NCBI GenBank assembly: GCA_016932145.1
Contig: JAFGDI010000079.1
Span: 1-9,321 of the forward strand
Direction: 5' to 3'
Length of the DNA: 9,321 nucleotides
Source: Sedimentisphaerales bacterium
Lineage (GTDB): Bacteria > Planctomycetota > Phycisphaerae > Sedimentisphaerales > SM23-30
Shown here piece after piece: positions 1 through 7,146 of the stretch. The first letter of the stretch is position 1. Each line of letters begins with the position of its first letter. A program made the position numbers and the translations under genes. The notes under the pieces are model-generated. The model was not told where the DNA came from. It saw nothing but the letters and a program-made list of their open reading frames with translations, and did not search any database.

Positions 1-45
1 AAAATAAATAAACCCGACTGAATACTATCACTCAGTCGGGTTTAT
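1..45 (-). terminator. Rho-independent terminator closing the minus-strand cluster
   Basis: Positions 8-21 and 32-45 form a perfect 14-bp inverted repeat (core AAACCCGACTGA / TCAGTCGGGTTT) around a 10-nt loop. Read on the minus strand, the stem is followed by TTATTTT at the window edge, a T-rich tail. It lies about 70 bp after the stop codon of the last gene, in the right direction to end its transcript. The other side carries TATAATTAAAAAA, so on the plus strand the tail is A-rich and termination of a plus-strand transcript is less likely. Confidence 0.85.
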
Positions 46-75
46 AATTAAAAAAGGGGATTAAGTTTTAATTCG

Positions 76-101
76 GGCCGCAACCATTATGGTTGGAGGC
101 C
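76..101 (-). repeat. Short palindrome in the 3' untranslated region
   Basis: CAACCAT-T-ATGGTTG (81-95) is a 7-bp palindrome around a single base, flanked by GGCC at 76-79 and 98-101, which can pair and extend the stem. It sits just after the stop codon at 117 and before the terminator. There is no T-tract, so it is not itself a terminator; it could stabilise the 3' end of the mRNA. The function is unknown. Confidence 0.4.
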
Positions 102-116
102 ACAGATTAGAAATGG

Positions 117-2291
117 TCAATTTCCACTTTGGTATATACCTGATTTCAACCATTCACCGGCAAATAATGCCAGATCAGTAAGATCAATAGCACAATCATC
201 GTTGAGGTCAATAAGTGCATCAGGTCTCTGTGAGGCTATACATACCGGCTCACCGGTAATATCAATAACCAGATCGGCCACCTGGTACTCATCCATGGCA
301 AAATTATAAATCCTGAGATCATCAAGACTACCGCGATATCTCTCAGAAACCCCAGTACCTCTGAGGTTCTTAGCCATAATGAAATGAGGATACTGCCAGT
401 CAATGAAGTTATTAAGAGTAGCAACATTTCTTTCAAGGATCATAGTACCATTAAGGAAATATCTGAATACAGATCCAGTATAAGTAATGGCAATATGAGA
501 CCATTTTTCATCAGGAACAGTACCAGCAGGCGTAAATACCTCAACAGATCTGTTATTCTGCTCTCTGAAATAAGTCTTTATAGTTCCATCACCACTTACA
601 CCAAACTGAACACCGGTATTACTACCCTCATTGAAGTTACCCATAATACGGCCATCACCGGTATAAGAAGCTGAAGGATTGACCCAGAAAGAATAGGTAA
701 ACTGCTCAAGTCCGTTACCAAAGCCTGCCTTTGGAAAAGCATCTGTAGAAAGAAGCACATAACCAAGGCCATCGGCCGAAGCAACAGCATAACTGCCGGA
801 GATACCCTCTACAAAAGTTGGGTTTTCCATTGGCGAGCCGTTATTGGTACCAGTACCATCATTCAAATTCTGTTCAAAAGCATAGCTTGCCAGCAGCTTA
901 TTGGTAATGAGAGTAGCAGAATCTGAGGTAGTTGCACCTCCTGAACTGGTAAGTACGCAATAATAAACACCTTCATCAGCAAGAACCATATTAGTGAGAT
1001 CCAAAGACGCAACACCATTAACTAATGAAGCAGATATTCTGCCGCCAGGAGTTACCGGCTGGCCATCCTTGTACCAGATGGCTGTTGCCGGGCTTACAGT
1101 AGTATAAGCCACACTGAGCTGGGCTGAGCCACCAACATTGAACCGGGTAGAGGTCGGCCCAGAACTAATATAAGGAACGCTTAACATAGTACTGAAGGTC
1201 CAGTTCTTACCTTCATAATTATTAGGATCATCAGCCTCCCGGATACCACCCTGAGAATCGGCGAGAATCTCGTCAACACGCCAGGTATAGGTTTTGTCAT
1301 AAGGCCGGGTTAGCGGGCCAAAAGAGTTAGCTACGGTACTATAATCGGTCACATTTATCTCGGCAATAAGTACCATATTAGCATCACTTAAGCCTTCACC
1401 CATATATAACATATGCTTTTTCACCAGCGGATCAACCCTGGTTGGGTCAGCATCGCTTATAGCGGCATTCCACTGCAGGGTAAATGTAACATTACCAGAA
1501 TTCGGAGTGCCAACAGAAGCAGCTCCATTAGCCGGAACAGGTGAGTTTGCACCCAATGCATATTTATTGATGAAATAATCATTCATCTGTGCAACCTCAG
1601 TGTCAGATAAGACCCGATTGAATACCACCACGGCTGCAATATCACCCTGGAAAAAGTTTCTCGCACCCCGATTATATGAGCCAATATTAAAACTCGCCGG
1701 ATTCATAACTGAGGTATTACTACCATTAGCAAAATTAACACCATCTATATAAAACTTTGCGCCGGAGGTAAGACCAAATACATGGACATCAGTATTAGCT
1801 GAATTGGCAGCAGTTTTATAGGAACCCGAACTGCCCACACGAAACTCAAAAGCATTGGTATTTGTAGCAAACCGCAAACGATTGGCCTGAGCAACACCAT
1901 CTACAAGGCTCTGACCTGCGACAATATACTGCTCACCAGTGGTACGAATTGCCCTGGCTACGGCGAACATTGTACACGAACCAACATTCACCATATTCTC
2001 ATTAAGGAGCATCCAGTCATCAACACCATCGAATCGAACACAGGCCCGATTTTTCATATCAATATTACTACTGATAAATACCGGACGCTTCAGGGCATCT
2101 GTCTGGGTAGCATTATTACCCTGTCCTGACATATCCAGCCAGGAACTGATAGTACCATCAGCAGCTACTGCTGAACTCGGGATCGCATCGGCATCCAGGT
2201 TCATTACCAGCCCATCGGTCACAGGTAATGCTAGCAATGAACTGGCACTTCCCAATAGAGCAAACAACATTGCAACAATTTTTTTCTTCAT
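117..2291 (-). CDS. Secreted LamG/Ig-like/LamG protein with dockerin-like C-terminus
   Basis: This 724-residue exported protein has no recognised catalytic domain; it is probably a carbohydrate-binding or surface-adhesion protein (inference). It opens with a signal peptide (MKKKIVAMLFALLGSASSLLA). Next come a concanavalin-like LamG domain at about 24-246 (RFDGVDDW, TMFAVAR, GSYNRG) and an FnIII-like segment at about 247-369 (YTWRVDE). An Ig-like domain follows at about 372-464 (IWYKDG, DEGVYYC), in which the usual first cysteine is absent, so the normal disulfide cannot form. A second LamG domain spans about 467-677 (LDDLRIYNFAM). A single dockerin-like calcium loop lies at about 689-715 (DLNDDCAIDLTDLALFAGEW). 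The start at 2291 is preferred over the in-frame ATG at 2339 because it has AAGGAAGG six bases upstream and begins the signal peptide directly. It is the last gene of the cluster, separated from the glucuronidase by 257 bp of structured spacer. Its first two domains resemble the start of that enzyme. The exact ligand cannot be read from the sequence. Confidence 0.85.
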   Translation of the reverse strand: MKKKIVAMLFALLGSASSLLALPVTDGLVMNLDADAIPSSAVAADGTISSWLDMSGQGNNATQTDALKRPVFISSNIDMKNRACVRFDGVDDWMLLNENMVNVGSCTMFAVARAIRTTGEQYIVAGQSLVDGVAQANRLRFATNTNAFEFRVGSSGSYKTAANSANTDVHVFGLTSGAKFYIDGVNFANGSNTSVMNPASFNIGSYNRGARNFFQGDIAAVVVFNRVLSDTEVAQMNDYFINKYALGANSPVPANGAASVGTPNSGNVTFTLQWNAAISDADPTRVDPLVKKHMLYMGEGLSDANMVLIAEINVTDYSTVANSFGPLTRPYDKTYTWRVDEILADSQGGIREADDPNNYEGKNWTFSTMLSVPYISSGPTSTRFNVGGSAQLSVAYTTVSPATAIWYKDGQPVTPGGRISASLVNGVASLDLTNMVLADEGVYYCVLTSSGGATTSDSATLITNKLLASYAFEQNLNDGTGTNNGSPMENPTFVEGISGSYAVASADGLGYVLLSTDAFPKAGFGNGLEQFTYSFWVNPSASYTGDGRIMGNFNEGSNTGVQFGVSGDGTIKTYFREQNNRSVEVFTPAGTVPDEKWSHIAITYTGSVFRYFLNGTMILERNVATLNNFIDWQYPHFIMAKNLRGTGVSERYRGSLDDLRIYNFAMDEYQVADLVIDITGEPVCIASQRPDALIDLNDDCAIDLTDLALFAGEWLKSGIYQSGN

Positions 2292-2297
2292 TCCAAA

Positions 2298-2305
2298 CCT
2301 TCCTT
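2298..2305 (-). promoter_or_regulatory. Shine-Dalgarno that decides the start at 2291
   Basis: The minus strand reads AAGGAAGG, then six bases, then ATG at 2291. The alternative upstream ATG at 2339 has no comparable site and would bury the signal peptide behind 16 extra residues. Confidence 0.7.
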
Positions 2306-2375
2306 TTTCTGAATTAAGAATTAAAACTAAAACACACAATACACGATAAAACTTTCTTTCAACTAAGAGTTAATT

Positions 2376-2517
2376 AGAAATAGAACAAGAGACAGCCGAT
2401 TGTAAGATATAATGCCATACCGATCAGACCAAGACCAGAACCAGACTTGAGCGAATCGTGCCCAATACTCTGCCGGCATTACACTATATCTTACAACCTT
2501 AACTGCTATTTCTCTTG
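2376..2517 (-). repeat. Nested inverted repeat in the intergenic spacer
   Basis: The 257-bp spacer 2292-2548 holds no convincing gene, but it has strong dyad symmetry. TTGTAAGATATA at 2400-2411 is perfectly complemented by TATATCTTACAA at 2485-2496. The pairing continues inward with ATGCC (2412-2416) and GGCAT (2475-2479), leaving a five-base bulge on one side, so the stem is 17 bp with an apical region of 58 nt. Outside it, two alternative extensions exist: CAAGAGA (2386-2392) with TCTCTTG (2511-2517), or AGAAATAG (2376-2383) with CTATTTCT (2506-2513). There is no T-run directly after the stem, so it is not a classic terminator. It could be an mRNA-processing or stabilising structure, an untranslated RNA, or a remnant of a small mobile element. 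No flanking direct repeat was seen. Confidence 0.6.
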
Positions 2518-2548
2518 CAACATACAAATATAGAACCTATAACAGAAA

Positions 2549-5500
2549 CTATCTTATAATGTTTGTCTGAGGAGGACCCAAGTGACTTACAGGGGCCTTA
2601 CCAATAATGATCTTGTCGAGTACAACACCTGGATCTACCATCCATATTTTGAGGGTATGTTTACCGGCCTGCTCAATTTTAAGATTTGCAGTCGATAAGG
2701 TTACACCCTGCAGAACATTAAGATACCATTTGGGCGACCATTCGCGTGTACTGTAATCTACAATAACCGGCTGCTGGTCGTCAAAGGCTATGGCATATCT
2801 CAGCTTCATCTCCGAATTGATCGGATGGGTTGGTATTGCCCTGATAGTTATATCTTTTGTACCAGAACTCCAGAGATACATATCATATTCAACTGAAGGG
2901 CTCTGTGACAACAGCTTAGTAACATCATTACAACTGGCAGTATCAAACGGTAAAACAGTTAGTGTGTCACCTGTACTGCCAAAAGAATCAATTACCTGCC
3001 AGGCCGCCCCATTGCGATCAGTTTTACGGGTGTAATTTTCCGCCTCCAGGCTTACATAGCCCTTTGATTCAACCACACAATCAAGCTGATCAGGCTCAGG
3101 AAAAGCTGGCTTAAATGCATTAATTCTTACACTGACATCACCATCAGGTCCAGCTATAGTTATAACAGAAGCACTGGCACCAGTGGGCACAACGGGCCAA
3201 TCAAGGCTGACCCAGAGACGCTGCTGGGTTTCAACCATGCCAGAAGCAATATCCAGCTTAACCCAGGGCTCAGAAGCAGTAGCAGACCAGTCGAAAGCAC
3301 CTTTGCCCTTATTGTATATATCAATAAAGTGGCTACTTTTAGTATAAACATCAAATACGGGAAGAGCATCAAGCACATCATCTGCAATGATCGGTTCGAT
3401 CTTAATATCAGTGAAAGCAGCGGTATCATTATATGAACCAATACCTATCTGACCGGCGGGGAACCGCTGAACAATATGCTCAAGCGGGCTACCATCAACA
3501 ATTATTGTCAATCCATCTTTATCATTTACCAGCTCCAGGTCATGATAGTCATTATCCCTGACAGCCAGGCTGAAGCTGCGAACATGGGCTCTGACACCAT
3601 TTACCACGCGGAAAAGGACAGTATCACTGCCGTAAGAGTTTTTGGTTACATCTTTACTACTGAGAATAAAGTAATAATAGTTCATTTCATTAAGATAACC
3701 AAATACTACGGCGGCATCAGCGGAACTGTTACCTTCCATTCTGTCGCAAAGGCGTACTTTTGTCTTAAAGTTGAAATAGTCATACTTCATATCACGCAGT
3801 AATGCTATTTCACCCAAACGACCACCAGAAAGGTTATTATAGTCGCCATTATGAATTGCAAATTCATTCATGCCGCCATTACTTCTAACTGTCCAGCGAT
3901 CAGGATTATTTGGCTGCCAGTTGTCAGTTGACCTATCAGCGAAGTTGTCCGAATAGGAAATACCAACTACCGGGGTATCAGTAAGAGCCTTACTCTGGCC
4001 TTCCAGAATAACGCCCATAACAGCAGGGCTTTCAGGGGCAACAGCAATAGTTGCAGGCCTGTAATAAGGAGCAATATGGCGAGGCTGCCAGCTCATAACA
4101 TACTTCCATTTACCATCTGACATTACATTATTATAATGGTCAGTTTCGGCAATGATCTGTTCGTAGGCTTTATGGGCCAGTTGGGCATAATCATTGGCAG
4201 AAACACGGCCCTGTGAAGCATAATAGATATTCCGGTGGGCATTGATTATCTTCTGGTTCATAAGGTCAGCACAGCGAACCTGATATAAAACAAGCTGATA
4301 AAATGCGTCACGACAGGTCTCAGGCAGCTTATCATAAACACCATTGGCTCTGTCAGTAATACTGGCATACTGCTGTAATCTTTTCTGGGCTTCATCTCCA
4401 TATTCAGTCATAGAGAAGGTAAAGCCACCAGATGACATATGCTCAGGCTTACGATTTTGCGCCAAGCGGAAATACTCTATAAGGATATCAGCGATTTCTT
4501 TTCTCTGTTCTGCTCCAAACTGCTGCCAGGCCCATAATTCGAGATATTCTCTGATGTTTTCATGAGAGAAATTATCTATATTCCAGGCCAGACGCATAGC
4601 ATAGTCCAGCCCCAGCTCAGCAGGTTTGATATCTCCGGCATTAAATACCCAGACTCGGTCTGCACCATACTGATAAGCCTTAACCATCTCTTCCCAGATA
4701 AGACCAAGTGGCGTAGAGTAAAGCCAGAGATAGTCCTCTGGTGGTCCCAGATATGAGAAATGATAATAGACTCCGGCACTGCCAGATCTGGCCTGCTCTT
4801 TAGTATTTGACAATCTGCGAATATAGCCATAATTATCATCTGGCCATACCAGGGTTATATCATCGGGCACATCCATGCCCAGATCATAAAGACCAAGGAC
4901 TTCCTTATAAGGACAGAATATCTGCGGCACCTTTGATGGGTCAGGATTAACCAGCTCTGAGATCATTTTCCTTTGTGCCGGGAATACTTCGTTCTGCATG
5001 GCAAGCACTTTCTGAGCATTGGTCGCACCAGAACAAGGCATACCACTATCATGTATGCCGCGCATGCCGGTCGTGTAAACATTTTCATATTGGCCGTTGG
5101 CAGCAACCGCATCACGCCAGTATTCAATAAGTGTATTGGAATTAGTACACCAATCCCATGCCCCTCGATCTGAGCCATCTTTTGGACTCCAGCGATACCA
5201 TTCCCATTCATTATCTCTGGACATCTGCTCGCAATGAGAAGAACCCATAACGATCGCATACTGATCGGCAACCACTTTATTTTCAGCAAAAGCATGGAAT
5301 GCCTTTGTGCATCTGTGCATTCCGGGCCAGAGATAATTGGCCTTGATCCTTAACATCATTTCAAATATTCTTTTATGAGCTTCAGGGCCAATATTTCCTT
5401 CTTCGGGTGAATAGGTATATCGGGCCCAGGGATGCAGACCCCAGTCTTCATCATTGATAAAGAATCCACGATATTTAACCGAAGGTGGTCCCTGTTTATA

Positions 5501-7081
5501 TCTGCCACTGCGGACATATAATTCAGACTGATATTTAACCGGAACATCGGCAAACCAATACCAGGGTGAAACACCGATCTTTTCTGACAGATCAACAACG
5601 CCATAAGCCGTACCGCGTCTGTCACTGCCATAAATAACCAAGGCCTGTTTAACCTTCTCAACAGGAGAATTAACAGTTTCCAGAGCAAATGTTTCCCATT
5701 GACCTGCAATATCGGTTACGCTGATCCTGGCATTTTTCACCAACTGATCTACGACCTTACTGCGTTTATATGTACCAATAATAATAACATTATCACTCTG
5801 GGCCAACTTTATATCATTCACAACCTGCGGTCTTATACCACATACACTTTCAATATCACCTGCCAGCAGATCAGCAGCCAGACGACATACCTCATAGTCA
5901 TTTTCATCAACATATATATTACAAACCTGGCCGTCGGCTACTATGGCAAAGCTATTATCAACAGGTTTATTGGAAACAAAGCTAGTACCTCCTACCGAGT
6001 CTTTATTACCAGTCAGATTGGTCATGTCTGGAGGAAGTGGCCCGACTGCCTGCTCAGACTCTGATTGTCTGGTTACAAAAGAATAAACAGTACCCTTATC
6101 TGCTATACCTTCTATATCAACTCTCCAGTAATACCTTTGACCAGGTTTAAGCAGAGCTTGCCCCATAGGATCCAGAACGGTCTGACTTTGCATTTCTGCA
6201 ACCAGATCAAGTTTGTCTTTACTAGTGCCAAAATAAACATTATAGGCAGGATTTGCCACAGCAACTGGGGCTTGCCAACTGAGAACCTTGTCCAAAGCTA
6301 CATTGAAACACTGGTCAGATGGTGAAACGCCAATAACATGTTTGTCTTTTTGCCGGTAGATAGTATCAAGGCCGTACTTTGCTTCCAGATAGGAGCCGAT
6401 CTCATTAAGCTCCTGGCCGGTAAGGATACGGTTAAATATTATGACTTCAGCAAGATCACCCAGAAAGAAGGCCTTTTCTCCGCGATTATATGAACCCAGG
6501 TTAAATGATGCCGGGTACTCTCGAGAGCTGTTAGCATTGCTCGCAACAGGTCGGCCATCAAGATATGCCTCTAACTCGGAGGTAGCAGCAAAAATATGTA
6601 CCCTGGTGTCAGCATCAGAGGTGACAACATCTGAACTGCCGGCACGCCAGACAAACTTACGCTCATGGTCAATACCCATTCTGGCCCGGTTATTACCAGT
6701 ACCATTCTGTCCGGCAATTATATACTGCTCCTGGTCAATTCGAGCATGTCTGGCTACTGCAAACATAGTATATGAACTGACATTAATGGCTGTTGAAGAC
6801 AGTTTAAGCCAATCACTATCACCATCAAAACGAACTACAGGCAGATCATCAAAGGCCGGATCAGAACCTATATATACCGGCTGGGCCGATGCCATGTCCT
6901 GAAGAGCATTGTTTCCATGCCCCGAACTGTCTTTCCAAAGTGAAACCTTATTGCCATTGACATAACTATCGGCCAGTGAAGCCGCATCAAAATGCATGAC
7001 AAGTGAATCAGCAGCGAGAAAGGCCAGACAATTTTCAGCCAAAAATAACGATAAAAGGAAAATCCAACTTACTCTTCTCAT
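2549..7081 (-). CDS. Secreted GH115 xylan alpha-(4-O-methyl)glucuronidase, multidomain
   Basis: GH115 enzymes release glucuronic or 4-O-methylglucuronic acid from xylan side chains (EC 3.2.1.131 type). This copy has 1510 residues, longer than the usual roughly 800-1000. Layout: signal peptide (MRRVSWIFLLSLFLAENCLA); LamG at about 22-240; FnIII-like at about 245-338 (YYWRVD); GH115 N-terminal domain at about 365-522; catalytic barrel at about 527-872; helical domain to about 1003. Family motifs in the barrel are INDEDWGL, GNIGPE, KANYLWPGMH, VMGSSHCEQM, GMRGIHD, WPDDNYGYIRRL, GVYYHFSYLGPP, RVWVFNAGDIKPAEL and NRKPE. A concanavalin-like domain (about 1043-1230) is inserted between the conserved MGV-LEG and LPVFD segments. 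Then come a beta-sandwich linker (about 1238-1324, EPWVKLD) and the GH115 C-terminal domain (about 1338-1510, MVDPGVVLDKIIIG, LGPPQT). All the motifs I could recall are intact, so it is probably active. The start at 7081 has GAGGA five bases upstream and opens the signal peptide; the longer frame from 7135 lacks a good ribosome site. It probably acts in the periplasm or outside the cell and follows the sigma/FecR pair by 65 bp. Confidence 0.92.
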   Translation of the reverse strand: MRRVSWIFLLSLFLAENCLAFLAADSLVMHFDAASLADSYVNGNKVSLWKDSSGHGNNALQDMASAQPVYIGSDPAFDDLPVVRFDGDSDWLKLSSTAINVSSYTMFAVARHARIDQEQYIIAGQNGTGNNRARMGIDHERKFVWRAGSSDVVTSDADTRVHIFAATSELEAYLDGRPVASNANSSREYPASFNLGSYNRGEKAFFLGDLAEVIIFNRILTGQELNEIGSYLEAKYGLDTIYRQKDKHVIGVSPSDQCFNVALDKVLSWQAPVAVANPAYNVYFGTSKDKLDLVAEMQSQTVLDPMGQALLKPGQRYYWRVDIEGIADKGTVYSFVTRQSESEQAVGPLPPDMTNLTGNKDSVGGTSFVSNKPVDNSFAIVADGQVCNIYVDENDYEVCRLAADLLAGDIESVCGIRPQVVNDIKLAQSDNVIIIGTYKRSKVVDQLVKNARISVTDIAGQWETFALETVNSPVEKVKQALVIYGSDRRGTAYGVVDLSEKIGVSPWYWFADVPVKYQSELYVRSGRYKQGPPSVKYRGFFINDEDWGLHPWARYTYSPEEGNIGPEAHKRIFEMMLRIKANYLWPGMHRCTKAFHAFAENKVVADQYAIVMGSSHCEQMSRDNEWEWYRWSPKDGSDRGAWDWCTNSNTLIEYWRDAVAANGQYENVYTTGMRGIHDSGMPCSGATNAQKVLAMQNEVFPAQRKMISELVNPDPSKVPQIFCPYKEVLGLYDLGMDVPDDITLVWPDDNYGYIRRLSNTKEQARSGSAGVYYHFSYLGPPEDYLWLYSTPLGLIWEEMVKAYQYGADRVWVFNAGDIKPAELGLDYAMRLAWNIDNFSHENIREYLELWAWQQFGAEQRKEIADILIEYFRLAQNRKPEHMSSGGFTFSMTEYGDEAQKRLQQYASITDRANGVYDKLPETCRDAFYQLVLYQVRCADLMNQKIINAHRNIYYASQGRVSANDYAQLAHKAYEQIIAETDHYNNVMSDGKWKYVMSWQPRHIAPYYRPATIAVAPESPAVMGVILEGQSKALTDTPVVGISYSDNFADRSTDNWQPNNPDRWTVRSNGGMNEFAIHNGDYNNLSGGRLGEIALLRDMKYDYFNFKTKVRLCDRMEGNSSADAAVVFGYLNEMNYYYFILSSKDVTKNSYGSDTVLFRVVNGVRAHVRSFSLAVRDNDYHDLELVNDKDGLTIIVDGSPLEHIVQRFPAGQIGIGSYNDTAAFTDIKIEPIIADDVLDALPVFDVYTKSSHFIDIYNKGKGAFDWSATASEPWVKLDIASGMVETQQRLWVSLDWPVVPTGASASVITIAGPDGDVSVRINAFKPAFPEPDQLDCVVESKGYVSLEAENYTRKTDRNGAAWQVIDSFGSTGDTLTVLPFDTASCNDVTKLLSQSPSVEYDMYLWSSGTKDITIRAIPTHPINSEMKLRYAIAFDDQQPVIVDYSTREWSPKWYLNVLQGVTLSTANLKIEQAGKHTLKIWMVDPGVVLDKIIIGKAPVSHLGPPQTNIIR

Positions 7082-7086
7082 CTTAG

Positions 7087-7091
7087 TCCTC
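7087..7091 (-). promoter_or_regulatory. Shine-Dalgarno that decides the start at 7081
   Basis: The minus strand reads GAGGA, CTAAG, ATG. This places translation at the first residue of a clean signal peptide, instead of at the in-frame ATG at 7135, which would add 18 mostly hydrophobic residues and has no clear ribosome site. Confidence 0.7.
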
Positions 7092-7146
7092 AAGAAAATA
7101 CGCCCTGTGAAAATAAACCCACAAAGAAATACCATGTTTACTCATT

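Noticed and set aside
2292..2375. Possible sigma-70-like promoter for the LamG protein (TTGAAA with TATTGT 15 bases on, minus strand)
   Set aside because: The -10 matches poorly, the spacing is short, and an AT-rich spacer gives such matches by chance; not strong enough to list.
2400..2496. The inverted repeat as a MITE or other small transposable element
   Set aside because: The terminal arms are suggestive, but no target-site duplication flanks them and no second copy exists in the window.
4344..6325. Several plus-strand and out-of-phase minus-strand open frames of 60-150 codons lying across the GH115 gene
   Set aside because: They overlap a long gene with clear family motifs, have no recognisable domains or ribosome sites, and their composition is that of translated antisense.
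7022..7081. Lipoprotein signal on the GH115 protein (cysteine near the end of the signal peptide)
   Set aside because: The residues before the cysteine (AEN) do not fit a lipobox; a signal peptidase I site after NCLA fits better.
7082..7146. A terminator or separate promoter between the FecR and GH115 genes
   Set aside because: No stem with a T-run and no convincing promoter pair was found in the 65 bp; co-transcription is the simpler reading.
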